64,000 nt of DNA from UBA2377 sp964525935 (GTDB lineage: Bacteria; Verrucomicrobiota; Verrucomicrobiia; Opitutales; Opitutaceae): the NCBI GenBank assembly GCA_964525935.1, contig CAZGJZ010000005.1, positions 297,996-361,995 on the forward strand. Direction: 5' to 3'. Below the pieces are notes generated by a model. That model had not been told where the DNA came from and ran no database searches. It worked only from the letters and a program-made list of their open reading frames with translations. Position numbers and translations under genes: made by a program. Positions 17,734-26,725 of the stretch are shown piece by piece. The first letter of the stretch is position 1, and every line of letters begins with the position of its first letter.

Positions 17734-18782
17734 AGCAGCCGGATTCCCCCAGTCCATCGGAACACGAAGCCATCGAGGCCACCGCTGCGGCGTGGCTTGC
17801 CCAGCGCGACGACAATCTAAGCGCGGCCCAGCTGGCGGAGTTTGCGCGCTGGCACGAGGCCGACCCGCGGCATGCCGCGGCGATCGCCCGGTTGGAAGCG
17901 ACTTGGGCCATGCTTGGCCAGCTGCGGGAGTATCGCCCCGAGGCTCGCGTGCACCCCGATCGCGACCTGCTCGCGAAACCGCGGCCGGTGCTGTTGTTTT
18001 ACAAGCCCGCGGTCGCGGCGGCGGCCGCCCTTGCCGCCTGTCTCGCCCTCGTCGCCGGCTGGCTGTGGCTCCGTCCGGCCGCCCTGTCCACATTCGGTGA
18101 ACCGCAGTATGCGACGACGTCCGGCGGCTATCAGCGCATGACGCTGGAGGACGGCTCGGTCGTCGAGCTGAACGCCGAGAGCGAAGTGCGCGTCAATTAC
18201 AGTCCCGCCGAGCGCCGCGTGCGCCTGGTCAAGGGCGAGGCGCATTTCATCGTGGCCAAGAACCGGGAGCGCCCTTTCTGGGTCGAGGCCGGGGCAGTCA
18301 CCGTCCGCGCCGTCGGCACCGCCTTCAATGTCCGCCTCGGCACGGCGAAAATCGAGGTGCTCGTTACCGAAGGCAAAGTGGAGGTGGACCAGTCCGCCGT
18401 GCGCACGGCTAATTCCACCGCCCCCGGCCGCTCGTTGCTCGAGGCGGGCCAGCTGCTCGTCATTCAGCCGGCCAATCCGGTTTCCCGCCCGCAGCCCGAG
18501 CAGGTGGCGCCCGATGCGATGCGCGATGCGCTCGCCTGGCAGGATGCGCGCCTCAAGTTTTCCGACATGAAGCTCGGTGAGGCCGTGGCTCAGTTCAACA
18601 AGCACAACCGCGTGCAGATCGAACTCGCCGACGCCGACCTCGCGCAACTTTCGCTCGGTGGTGGCTGGCGCGCGCAGAACGTCGAGGTCTTCGTGCGCAT
18701 GATCACGGCCGACCCGCAAAACGCGATCATCGTCGATCCGCAGTCCGATCCCGACCGGATCGTCCTGCGCCGCGCGCCCTGA
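17730..18782 (+). CDS. FecR-like membrane anti-sigma factor
   Basis: 350 residues, GTG start in a GTGA overlap with the sigma gene. Cytoplasmic N-terminus with the DUF4880-type motif (AAAWLAQRDDNLSAAQLAEF, FARWHEADPRHAAAI) at about 14-60, one membrane span at about 92-113, a periplasmic FecR domain at about 128-215 (RMTLEDGSVVELNAES, VRLVKGEAHFIVAKN, VRAVGTAFNVRL), and a C-terminal STN/DUF4974-like domain at about 275-345. In Fec systems the periplasmic part contacts the STN domain of the receptor and relays ligand occupancy to the sigma factor. Gene order is receptor-receptor-sigma-FecR. Confidence 0.92.
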   Translation: MKQPDSPSPSEHEAIEATAAAWLAQRDDNLSAAQLAEFARWHEADPRHAAAIARLEATWAMLGQLREYRPEARVHPDRDLLAKPRPVLLFYKPAVAAAAALAACLALVAGWLWLRPAALSTFGEPQYATTSGGYQRMTLEDGSVVELNAESEVRVNYSPAERRVRLVKGEAHFIVAKNRERPFWVEAGAVTVRAVGTAFNVRLGTAKIEVLVTEGKVEVDQSAVRTANSTAPGRSLLEAGQLLVIQPANPVSRPQPEQVAPDAMRDALAWQDARLKFSDMKLGEAVAQFNKHNRVQIELADADLAQLSLGGGWRAQNVEVFVRMITADPQNAIIVDPQSDPDRIVLRRAP

Positions 18783-18792
18783 GCGCCCGCGC

Positions 18793-19584
18793 TCACAGCC
18801 CGTTGGGCTGCGAGGCGCCGTGGACCAGCGTGTAAGTGCGGGCCTTGCGACCCTCCAGCAGCCGGCAGCGCGCCCCGGCATAGTGAATCTGCAGCGAACG
18901 CCGGCGGAATTCGGAACGGTTGGGCGGCGTGTAGTGAAACAGCCGGCTCGAAAAGAGCAGCACGTCGCCGGGCTCCATCGGCAGCTTGAGCACGCGGGAT
19001 TCGTCGATGAGCGCCGGGTCGATCACGAGGTGCGGCGAACCTTCCTCGCCGGTGTGTTTGACGACCGGCAGACGGTGCGTGCCCGGCCACACGAACATGC
19101 AGCCGTTTTCCACCGTGGCGCGATCCAGCGCCCACCACGTGCCGACGATCTGGTCCAGCGGCTCGATTTCAAAATAAGCGGCGTCCTGGTGTGCGGGTTT
19201 TTCCGAACCGATGCGCGGCGGTTTGATCAGCGCCATGTCTTGCAGGACCTTGAGGTCAGGCCCGAGCAGCGAAATTAGCGCGTTGATGAGCGCTGGCGCC
19301 TTGGCGAAGGAGAGAAAACGTTCGTCGCGGAAAACCTGCTGATGGATGCCGCGCACGGCGGCGATCCGTTCCGTCGGATTCAGGCTTTCGGGCGTGCGGG
19401 TTTTCAGCACCTCCGGCTCGTAGAGGACCTTGTCGGGATTTTTCAGGATGAAATCATCGATCGTCTGCTTGGCGGCTTCGACGGTGGCGGGATCGATCAA
19501 ACCGCGGGCGACGATGAAGCCTTGCTGGTAAAACTCGGCGAGCTGTTGCGGGGTCAGGCTGCCGGCGAGGGAAGGGGAATTCAT
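18793..19584 (-). CDS. Phytanoyl-CoA dioxygenase (PhyH) family oxygenase
   Basis: 263 residues. Fe(II)/2-oxoglutarate oxygenase fold: the iron-binding HxD is in KPAHQDAAYFEIEP, the distal His is in SRLFHYTPPNRSEFRRRS, and the following Arg is a candidate for 2-oxoglutarate binding. Such enzymes hydroxylate small molecules and the substrate cannot be told from sequence. It is convergent with FecR (10 bases apart) and lies just downstream of an AraC regulator on the same strand. Confidence 0.88.
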   Translation of the reverse strand: MNSPSLAGSLTPQQLAEFYQQGFIVARGLIDPATVEAAKQTIDDFILKNPDKVLYEPEVLKTRTPESLNPTERIAAVRGIHQQVFRDERFLSFAKAPALINALISLLGPDLKVLQDMALIKPPRIGSEKPAHQDAAYFEIEPLDQIVGTWWALDRATVENGCMFVWPGTHRLPVVKHTGEEGSPHLVIDPALIDESRVLKLPMEPGDVLLFSSRLFHYTPPNRSEFRRRSLQIHYAGARCRLLEGRKARTYTLVHGASQPNGL

Positions 19585-19654
19585 GGCGCCGCCACTCTAG
19601 CGGATCCGCGGCCGGACCGCCATGCGCGTTCCGGGCGGCACTTGCACTTTTCGC

Positions 19655-20461
19655 TTACTGGTGGGATGCGCGAAACCGCGCCGGGCTCAAGCCGGTGTGC
19701 TGCTTGAACTGCCGGCTGAAATGCGCCGGCTCGCTGTAGCCGAGCTCGGCCGCGATCGCCTCCACGGTGTAGGGCGACTCCAGCAGCAAGCCCTGCGCGC
19801 GATCGAGCCGCGTGCGGAGGATATACTGCTTGGGCGATTGCCCGAAGCATTCCTGCATGCGCCGCCGAAACGTGCTCACCGACAAACCACACAACCGCGC
19901 CAGCACCGTCACGCCCGGCTCGCGCTGATCCAACGTGCGCAAGTGTTCCAGCGCGGGTTTCAGATCCTGGTAGGCGTGATTCGGCCCTTGATGATCATCA
20001 GTCTGCGGCCGGTCGTCGCGCACGAGCCAGAGCAACGCGCGCAGCAAGGCGTCCCCGAGGTCATCCGCCGCGGCGGGCACGCTGGGCACGGCATGGGTCA
20101 ACCGGATGGCGGCCTGCTCCAGCAGTGGAAAGCCCGCCGGTTGAAAAACCAGCGCGGGACGAAATTCCGCCAGCGTCGTTTCCCGTCGCGCGCGAGTCAG
20201 TGCGCGGAAACGCAGCACCGAGACGCTCAGTTTTTTGCGTTCGTCCTGCCGCACACCGTAAATTTCCCCCGGCAGGCCGAACACCACGCTGCCCCGGCGC
20301 AGCGGCACCCGCCGACCGGCCTGTTCCAATTCGCCGCACCCGCCGCGCACCAGCATCAAGCGATGGTCGGTCCACGCCCGTTCAGGCAGATGCCAGCCCT
20401 GGCCGCACTTTACGGTGCTGGCGACGACGAGCTCGAAGCGGAGTTGGGACAGGTTGGGCAA
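19655..20461 (-). CDS. AraC-family transcriptional regulator
   Basis: 268 residues. The start is probably TTG at 20461, since no ATG or GTG occurs upstream in frame before the methyltransferase. An N-terminal cupin-like sensor domain (about 20-95, ERAWTDHRLMLVRGGCGELE) precedes a C-terminal double helix-turn-helix (about 170-265): VLARLCGLSVSTFRRRM and VEAIAAELGYSEPAHFSRQF, with the GLSPARFR ending typical of AraC. It most likely senses a small molecule and controls a neighbouring gene, perhaps the PhyH oxygenase 70 bases downstream. Confidence 0.9.
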   Translation of the reverse strand: MPNLSQLRFELVVASTVKCGQGWHLPERAWTDHRLMLVRGGCGELEQAGRRVPLRRGSVVFGLPGEIYGVRQDERKKLSVSVLRFRALTRARRETTLAEFRPALVFQPAGFPLLEQAAIRLTHAVPSVPAAADDLGDALLRALLWLVRDDRPQTDDHQGPNHAYQDLKPALEHLRTLDQREPGVTVLARLCGLSVSTFRRRMQECFGQSPKQYILRTRLDRAQGLLLESPYTVEAIAAELGYSEPAHFSRQFKQHTGLSPARFRASHQ

Positions 20462-20510
20462 AGGGGCGGAAGGAGAAAACGAATCGTGTGGATTGTCCCG
20501 GCGGTCACCG

Positions 20511-21119
20511 TTACCGACCGGGTTTCTGCACGATGAGATAGAGGTGTGGCTCGGGGTGCTGGTCGTATTCCAAGTGGCGGCAGACGCAGCCGAACTGGTC
20601 GATGAGGCGCAGCAATTGCGGGATGCCGAGCGCCGCGTGGTAGAGGGGCTGGCCGTGGCAAGGGTTCGTCACGTGGCCGGGCGTGTCGACGCCGCCGCTG
20701 GTGAAGATGAGCACGCCGCCGGGAGTCAGGGCGGCGCAGAGTTTTTCCAACACAGCCGGGTGTCGTTCCAAGGGGACGTGCCAGATGCTGTCCCACGCGG
20801 AGATGAAATCGTATTTTTTCGGAAACGCCCAGGTGCAGATATCGGCGTGATGGAAAATTACCTGCGAATGCTGGGCTCGGGCCAGCTCCAGCATTTTTGA
20901 AGAAATGTCCAATCCTTCGACGGCAAAACCATGGGATAGGAGCAAGGCGATGAGCCGGGGATTGCTGCCGCAGCCGACATCGATCGCGTTGCCTGTGCGG
21001 CCGAGAAATTTCAGCGCTCGCTCATGCTGGGCGATGCCATTGCTGCTGCTTGGGCCGCCGCTGCCGGTCCAATGGTGCGCGATCTGGTCATAGTTGGCGG
21101 CGGTTTGCTTGGGGTCCAT
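20511..21119 (-). CDS. SAM-dependent class I methyltransferase
   Basis: 202 residues. Motif I AIDVGCGSNPRL (about 45-56) binds the SAM adenosyl part, the acidic VEGLDISSKML is motif II, and FHHADICTW is the post-motif region. The remainder (YDFISAWDSIWHVPL, LTPGGVLIFTSGG) completes the Rossmann-like methyltransferase fold. Substrate is unknown. It lies 49 bases ahead of the AraC gene on the same strand, so both may be cotranscribed. Confidence 0.88.
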   Translation of the reverse strand: MDPKQTAANYDQIAHHWTGSGGPSSSNGIAQHERALKFLGRTGNAIDVGCGSNPRLIALLLSHGFAVEGLDISSKMLELARAQHSQVIFHHADICTWAFPKKYDFISAWDSIWHVPLERHPAVLEKLCAALTPGGVLIFTSGGVDTPGHVTNPCHGQPLYHAALGIPQLLRLIDQFGCVCRHLEYDQHPEPHLYLIVQKPGR

Positions 21120-21143
21120 GGGGCGATGCTAATTATGAATTAC

Positions 21144-21170
21144 CCACGGAATACACGGAAAACACGGAAG
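21144..21170. repeat. CACGGA tandem intergenic repeat
   Basis: CCACGGAATACACGGAAAAC and a third unit, CACGGAAG, at 9-base spacing between the methyltransferase start and the DUF3999 stop. It belongs to the dispersed family also seen at 27764, 30148, 30254 and 38277. No gene is visible in this 100-base gap. Confidence 0.6.
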
Positions 21171-21223
21171 TCGGAAATGAGTTCGGAGTTTTCGCGTGTG
21201 GAGGGTGTTTCGTGAAAAGAAAT

Positions 21224-23260
21224 TTATGCTGCCGGCGGCTTGGGCAGGAGTTTGGCCACGATGATGAAGAGGACCACGACGACGAGGGCGAGGACCGCCC
21301 AGAAGAGGTAGCCGGCGTTGAGGCCGGCGAAGGGTTTGGCGGTGGCGGAGTTTTCACCGGCGGCGGCGAGTTGGGCGACTTGGCGGGGGGCGGTGAGGAG
21401 CTTTTGGGCAACGAGGCGGAGGTCGTAGCGCGGGGTGGCTGCGTTGGGGTTGCCATAGGCGAGCGTGAGTCCGTCGGTCTCGGCGACCTTGAAGATGAGG
21501 CGGACGACGGGATAAACGGCCTGCACGGCGCCGAGCGCGATGGCGGGGTTGTCACCGTTGTCGGTCTCGATCCAGAGCGAAGCGGTGGAGGGGCGGGCGG
21601 TGAGATCGAAGACGCGGGTCTCGGGCACACCGGGTTCGGGTGTGCGACTCCACGCGCCGGAGGCGAGGGTGATTTCGTAGCCGTGCCCGTTGGCGTCGGT
21701 GAGTTTTTCGTAGATCCGGAACTGGCGCTCAAACAGCGGTGTGGCGGAGGTCAGCCCGAGACGGCGGAGCGGGAGGCGGGATTGCGGGAGCGTGAGTTGC
21801 CACACGCTGACGGCGGGGCGCTTGGCGTCGGGTGTGGCTGCAGGCGTGAGCGAGAGGGAGCGGGCGAGGGCGGGTTGTTCGAGGACGTAGGGAATCTGGT
21901 GGTCGGCGCGCAGGAGGCGGAGATCGGCGAAACCGGTTTGGGCCTGCGCGAGCGCGACGGGATCGAGCTCGAGTTCCTGCACACCGGGTTGCTTGAGGGT
22001 GATGGCGCGGCGGAACGGCCAGTCTTTCGCATCGAGCGGTGCGCCAGTGAGCGGCACATCGGGGAGCGGGGCGGCGGCGAGGGATTCGCGCGGGCGGTAG
22101 TTGGGCGTGTCGGTCAGCGGGCCGGGTGTGATCGTGGTGGCATCGGCGCGGCGGAGTTCGCCAGCGAAGGCAGCGAGGTCGTAGCGCGGGGCGGTGGCCT
22201 GCGCGTTGCCGGAGAGGAGCGTGTAGGTGCCGGCTGTGGGCGCGCGGAAAAGGAGACCAACGGGATGGCGTTGCACCTGCACGGCGTCGATGGCGAGCGG
22301 GGGTGAGTCGCCGTTGTGGATGTGGACCAGCAGCTCGCGGGTATCGGGCGTGAAGGCGAGCGGAACGCTGAGTTCGTCGCGCGCAGCCGCGCCATCGAGG
22401 GCGACGCGGTAAACCGTGCCGGAGGCGACAACGCGCTCGCCGGGGACGGCGTCGCGCACTTCGCGGACGGCGACGGTGACGCGACGCATGAAGAGCGGCT
22501 CCTTGGTTTCGAGCCGGAGCGCGGCGAGCGGGGCGTGGCGGCCATCGAGCGCGAGTGTGAGCACGGTTTCGCCGGCGAATTCGTCGCGTCGCGTGATTTG
22601 GGCGCCGAGGGGAACGAGCGCGGGAGCTGGCGCCGCGGCGACGGCGAGGGAAGCGCCCGTGAAGGGAATGGCCGCGCTGCGCTGGTCGTTGATGGTGAGG
22701 CGCACGTAGGCGGCGGAACGTTCGCCAAGGTTGAACTCCAGTTTTTCCGCGCCCCATTGGCGGAAGAGCGGCACGCCCTCGTCGAGGGTGGTCCATTGGC
22801 GCTGGTCGGCGGAAAGCTCGACGCGGGCGGCCTTCAGGAAGAAAGGTCGCGGAGTCTCGAGGGCGACAGAACGCAGCTTCCCAGCGGTGCCGGTGGTGAG
22901 CGTGATGACGGTTGCGCCGGATTCCAATTTCACGGCGAACGATGCGGGCCGGATGATTTGCGGCGTGGGGATGGGCGGGCGGTCGAGGAGGTAGGCGAGT
23001 TCGGTGCCGTTGGCGTCGAGGATGCGGAGGTCGGCTTGTTGCGGGCCGGCGGCGTCGAAGGTGGCGGCGGTCGGCGTCACGCGCACGAGGCCGGGCGCGG
23101 CGACGTCGAGCGTCTGCTGATGCGCCCACTCCGTGGGTGCGAGCCCCGTCTTCGCCGAGGCTACGGCGGGCAAGGCGGCGTAGCTGACGATCGAGGCAAC
23201 GCAGAGCAGGAGGCGGAGCGCGCGGCTACAGTTGGGGCGGGGGAGTTTTGTCGGAGCCAT
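21224..23260 (-). CDS. DUF3999 family periplasmic/membrane-anchored protein
   Basis: 678 residues. An N-terminal signal peptide (about 14-36) leads into a long beta-rich region with Trp/Arg-rich strands (for example DADLR-type motifs and ETPRPFFLKAARVELSADQ), and a C-terminal membrane helix (about 650-672, LFWAVLALVVVVLFIIVAKLL). I recognise this as DUF3999, which regularly pairs with DUF2339. Start at 23260 overlaps the DUF2339 stop by 35 bases. The signal-peptide end (residues 31-39, PAVASAKTG) is encoded by a half copy of the palindromic repeat described at 23145. Function unknown; envelope association is likely. Confidence 0.85.
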   Translation of the reverse strand: MAPTKLPRPNCSRALRLLLCVASIVSYAALPAVASAKTGLAPTEWAHQQTLDVAAPGLVRVTPTAATFDAAGPQQADLRILDANGTELAYLLDRPPIPTPQIIRPASFAVKLESGATVITLTTGTAGKLRSVALETPRPFFLKAARVELSADQRQWTTLDEGVPLFRQWGAEKLEFNLGERSAAYVRLTINDQRSAAIPFTGASLAVAAAPAPALVPLGAQITRRDEFAGETVLTLALDGRHAPLAALRLETKEPLFMRRVTVAVREVRDAVPGERVVASGTVYRVALDGAAARDELSVPLAFTPDTRELLVHIHNGDSPPLAIDAVQVQRHPVGLLFRAPTAGTYTLLSGNAQATAPRYDLAAFAGELRRADATTITPGPLTDTPNYRPRESLAAAPLPDVPLTGAPLDAKDWPFRRAITLKQPGVQELELDPVALAQAQTGFADLRLLRADHQIPYVLEQPALARSLSLTPAATPDAKRPAVSVWQLTLPQSRLPLRRLGLTSATPLFERQFRIYEKLTDANGHGYEITLASGAWSRTPEPGVPETRVFDLTARPSTASLWIETDNGDNPAIALGAVQAVYPVVRLIFKVAETDGLTLAYGNPNAATPRYDLRLVAQKLLTAPRQVAQLAAAGENSATAKPFAGLNAGYLFWAVLALVVVVLFIIVAKLLPKPPAA
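23145..23170. repeat. Half copy of in-frame palindromic repeat (copy D)
   Basis: CCCGTCTTCGCCGAGGCTAC plus GGCGGG. It matches the first 26 bases of copies A, B and C (31296, 25900, 26071). It lies inside the DUF3999 gene at the end of the signal peptide and is read in the same frame as the others (SAKTG against AKxG). Confidence 0.6.
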
Positions 23261-26200
23261 GGCCGGGGAGAAAACGTTGATAGGCGAGCGAGGCGAGGAT
23301 GGCGATGACGGCTACGCCGAAGAGCGCGCCGATGCGATAGAGCTGTGCGAGATTCGCGAGGTCGTGGAAGAAGAGCTTGAGCAGGGCGACGCTGAGCAGC
23401 GCGAGCGCGGCGTAGCGGGTGGCGCGGATTTGCTGCCAGATGCCGGCGGCGAGCAAGCCGAGGGCGAAGAGCGCCCACGCGATAGTGTAGGTCATGTCGC
23501 GCGCGAAGTTGCCCGAGAAGGTGAACGTGAGCACGCGCTGGCCGGGGGCAGTGAAGTAGTCGGCGATCTCGATGTTCAGCAGGAGAAACGCGAGGATGAC
23601 GCCGAGGGTGTTGAGGAGCGGCGGGGCGTTGAGGTTGAGCGTGCGTTCGCGGGGCGGGGCGAGGAGGCGCGCGCCAGCGAAGAGCGCGGCGATGGCGAGA
23701 CCGTAGGCGTAGAGATACCAGTTGAAGACCGCGGTGTCGCCGCGCGTGTGGTAGGAAAGCACCGCGGGGTTGAACGCGAGACGGACGAAAGCGACGACGA
23801 GCAGCACGACACCGGTGGCGCGCAGACCGGTGTGAGGCACGCGGTGGAAAAGCCACAGCAACGCGACACCTTCAAGCGCCCATGCGACCGTGAGCCACTG
23901 GCGCTCGAACTGGATTGGGAAAATGAGCGTGATAAAAAGCAGCGCGATGCCACCGAACCACGCGAGCTGGTTGAGACGGGCGGAGTCGTTGGCGGTCGCC
24001 GATGTTTTCAGAATGGCGAAGAGGCTGGCGAGAGGTGCGACGACGAAGAGCGCGGGGATGAGACCGAGGAAATCATTCGGCCAGCCGGTCTTCGCGGCTT
24101 GGTAGATCATCCAGAAGTGGGCGAGGCCACTGATGGCCGCGACGGCCCATGGTCCGGTGAGTGCGGTGAAGCGGTTGCGGAAGATGAACGGATAAACGGC
24201 GAACAAGAGATAGAAGCCGATATACCAGCCGAGCGGACCGGCGGGGTTCCCGGGCGAAAAGTGCCGCGAGTGCCAGACGTATTCGAGCGCGGCGATGCCG
24301 GCGAGGGCGCAGGCCGGGAGCCATTCGATCACGAGGAGCCGGGCGAGCCCAAGCGTCAACACGACGAGCAGCAGGCCGAGGCCGAAGAGCATCGCGGGAT
24401 TGGGCACGCTGAGCCGCGCACTGGCCATGATGAGCAGGAGAAAAGGCAGCAACGAAGCGAAGGCGGGGAGCTGGGCGCGTGCGTCGCCGAGGACGCCGGT
24501 GAGTTGCGTCTCATTGGCCAGGCGCGGTCCGAGTCGGCGCACGAGCCACAGGCTCGCGATGAAGAAAAACACCGCGAAGCCGCCGATGACCAGCAACAGC
24601 GAAGGTGGCAGCGCGAGGGCGGCGGGAACCTTGAAAATGCACACGCCGGTGGCGAGCAGGGTGAGCAGCAGCACGATGCCGACGGTGGCGAGCGAGGCGG
24701 TCAGCACGGCGAGGCCGATGGCGAGCAGGTCGATGAGCAGGATGGCGGGCCAGTAGAAGAAGGAGACGGAGTCGGATTGCAGCAGCGGCACGAGCAACAA
24801 CAGGAGCGTGAGCGGCGGGAAAACCTGGCTCCACCACGTGGCGCCGCACTCCGGGCGACGGCGTTCCAGCAGCACGGGGAAGACCGTGTGCAGCGCGGCG
24901 AAGAGCAAATAGGCCACCAAGGCCCACGGGAGCAGGGCGTCGGTGAGATGGCCGGTAGTCCACAGTGCGAGCCACGCGAAGGAGGTGAAGCCGCCGGCGA
25001 GGTGCAGGCGCGGAAGGGTTTCGTCACGCCAGGCTTGGATGAGAAGCGCGGCATCGAGGAGCAAAATGAACCCGAGGCAGAGCGGGGCTTGGGCGACGAC
25101 GGTGGGGTAGTTGAGGAAACAAAACGCGAACCCGAAGCCGACCAGCGGCAGCGCGGCGGCGGACCACGAAAATTCCGGGGCGGATTCGCGGCGACGGTGT
25201 GCGACGGCGGCAGCGGCGAGGTAAAGCGCGCTGAAGACCAGGCACACGACCATGGCGACGGGGGCCTTGGCGGGTTCGAGGAATTTATCCGCCCAGCCGA
25301 TCATCATGATGACGGTGCCGGCGGCGCTGAGTGGCACGAGGTAGCGCCAGCGCGTCGCGAAGACGACGGCGATCAGGCCGGCGTCAAGGAGGGCGAGGTA
25401 GCCGAAGAGGCCGACGGGATTGTCCACGCCGGTGGAGAGCAGGATGGGCGTCAGAAAACCGCCGAGCATGCCGAGGAGGGCGACGACTTGGGCGGAGAGG
25501 CGCACGGCGAGCACGAAGGCCGTCGCGGTGATGAGCACCATCAGCAGGAACGTCGGCACCGTGCCGAAGAATTCGAAATGGTAGATCGACCGGCAGGCGA
25601 AGGTGACAGCGTAAAGTGAAACGATACCGGTCGCGATGAGCGTCTGCGCGGTGATGGCGTAGCGTTCGCGGTTGAGCTTTAAACCACCGACGATGAGGCT
25701 GAGCCCGAAGAGGAAGCCGAGGGCCACGCGCACTTCGGCCGGAATCCAGCCGTGATCGAACGAGTATTTGAGGAAGAACGCGACGCCGAGAAACAGCGCG
25801 AGGCCGCCGAGCCACGCGAAGAGCTTGGCGCCCATGAACTGCTCCCAGTTGATGTTGTCGAACAGGCCGGGTTTGGGTGGCGGGGGCGTATAGACGGGAC
25901 CCGCCTTCGCCGAGCCTATGGCGGGCACGTCCAGTGGCTTTGCCAAAGGCGTGGCGGTGGAGATGACGGGTGGAAGGACGGGAGGAAGCGTGGGTTCGAC
26001 GGAAGTAGAGGTGGCCGGAGCGATTGGCGCAGGGATTGGCGTTGGAGCAATCGGCGCGACGGGTGGTTGGCCCACCTTCGTCAAGGCTACGGCGGGTGCG
26101 TCCAGCGACTTCGCCGCAGGCGCGGCTTCGCGGAGTTTTTGGCGCAGCGCGTTCATTTCTCCCTCCGCTTCGCGCAGGCGATGGCGCAGCTCATCCATTT

Positions 26201-26297
26201 TGCGGCTGTGGCCGTTGATCTTAACGATGGTCCAGATCGGGAGGATCAGCAGGACCACGAGGAGGTAGAGGCCGAGCAGAACGAGGAGGGATTCCAT
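23226..26297 (-). CDS. DUF2339 family multi-pass membrane protein
   Basis: 1023 residues. N-terminal membrane helix (about 3-25), a coiled-coil (about 30-60, RKMDELRHRLREAEGEMNAL), a long Pro/Ala linker (60-145), then more than twenty hydrophobic segments to the end. NINWEQFMGAKLFAWLGGLA (about 149-168) is the DUF2339 signature. Family function is unknown; pairing with DUF3999 is recurrent. The linker is partly encoded by two copies of a palindromic repeat (residues 59-76 and 116-133), which suggests that the repeat entered a tolerant region of the protein. Confidence 0.88.
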   Translation of the reverse strand: MESLLVLLGLYLLVVLLILPIWTIVKINGHSRKMDELRHRLREAEGEMNALRQKLREAAPAAKSLDAPAVALTKVGQPPVAPIAPTPIPAPIAPATSTSVEPTLPPVLPPVISTATPLAKPLDVPAIGSAKAGPVYTPPPPKPGLFDNINWEQFMGAKLFAWLGGLALFLGVAFFLKYSFDHGWIPAEVRVALGFLFGLSLIVGGLKLNRERYAITAQTLIATGIVSLYAVTFACRSIYHFEFFGTVPTFLLMVLITATAFVLAVRLSAQVVALLGMLGGFLTPILLSTGVDNPVGLFGYLALLDAGLIAVVFATRWRYLVPLSAAGTVIMMIGWADKFLEPAKAPVAMVVCLVFSALYLAAAAVAHRRRESAPEFSWSAAALPLVGFGFAFCFLNYPTVVAQAPLCLGFILLLDAALLIQAWRDETLPRLHLAGGFTSFAWLALWTTGHLTDALLPWALVAYLLFAALHTVFPVLLERRRPECGATWWSQVFPPLTLLLLLVPLLQSDSVSFFYWPAILLIDLLAIGLAVLTASLATVGIVLLLTLLATGVCIFKVPAALALPPSLLLVIGGFAVFFFIASLWLVRRLGPRLANETQLTGVLGDARAQLPAFASLLPFLLLIMASARLSVPNPAMLFGLGLLLVVLTLGLARLLVIEWLPACALAGIAALEYVWHSRHFSPGNPAGPLGWYIGFYLLFAVYPFIFRNRFTALTGPWAVAAISGLAHFWMIYQAAKTGWPNDFLGLIPALFVVAPLASLFAILKTSATANDSARLNQLAWFGGIALLFITLIFPIQFERQWLTVAWALEGVALLWLFHRVPHTGLRATGVVLLVVAFVRLAFNPAVLSYHTRGDTAVFNWYLYAYGLAIAALFAGARLLAPPRERTLNLNAPPLLNTLGVILAFLLLNIEIADYFTAPGQRVLTFTFSGNFARDMTYTIAWALFALGLLAAGIWQQIRATRYAALALLSVALLKLFFHDLANLAQLYRIGALFGVAVIAILASLAYQRFLPGHGSDKTPPPQL
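25900..25951. repeat. In-frame palindromic repeat, copy B
   Basis: 52 bases that align without gaps to copies A (31296-31347) and C (26071-26122). Core structure: CCCGCC ... GGCGGG hairpin arms, then a second short hairpin. It lies in the linker of the DUF2339 gene and encodes PLAKPLDVPAIGSAKAG. Confidence 0.75.
26071..26122. repeat. In-frame palindromic repeat, copy C
   Basis: 52 bases; same layout as copies A and B. It encodes APAAKSLDAPAVALTKVG (residues 59-76 of the DUF2339 protein) in the same frame as copies A, B and D. Confidence 0.75.
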
Positions 26298-26725
26298 GAG
26301 AGTGGGGCGGCTGGCCGATTAATGCCCGCTCGGGCGCCAGGTGACAAGCGCGGTCGGGGGCTGGCGGTGAAGCCGAGGATGATGCGGAAGCGGAGGACAG
26401 GATTTCATGCGCCGTGATGATAGCGCAGCGTCGGGTGGTAACGTGAGTCGATAAACCTGATGGCCGGCATCGACTAAATCGATGGAGCGGAGTGCGGTCG
26501 GGGAGTTTGTCACGTAATAGGTGACAAATCATCCTGGCGCCGAATGTAACCTATTGGGTTACATTCGGCATTGGGGTGGATAAGCAGGTAAGTAGGCCGG
26601 GTGGTGCGGGTCAGAGACCCGCACTACCATGAGGCTGCCTTGGGTATGACGCGGGTGGGTTTGACAATGGGCGGCGGCGGACGGTGACTGGCCGGACCCC
26701 GTTACGATCGATCCACCCCACTCGA
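26298..26725. other. Intergenic region with three hairpins, no gene
   Basis: 428 bases between the DUF2339 start and the first MDR gene. Three inverted repeats stand in a row: TTTGTCAC/GTGACAAA (26506-26528), GCCGAATGTAACC/GGTTACATTCGGC with a 5-base loop (26539-26569), and GTGCGGGTC/GACCCGCAC with a 3-base loop (26604-26624, extendable to 26600-26628). The second may be a regulator site or terminator; the third looks like a dispersed repeat. I see no coding frame here with convincing composition. Confidence 0.5.
26539..26569. promoter_or_regulatory. Perfect 13-bp inverted repeat
   Basis: GCCGAATGTAACC, loop TATTG, GGTTACATTCGGC. No T-run follows on either strand, so an operator or a processing hairpin is as likely as a terminator. 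It lies 157 bases upstream of the MDR start. Confidence 0.5.

Noticed and set aside
23232..25619. 795-residue plus-strand frame opposite DUF2339
   Set aside because: Antisense shadow; its Glu/Arg/Gly-rich low-complexity product has no domain.
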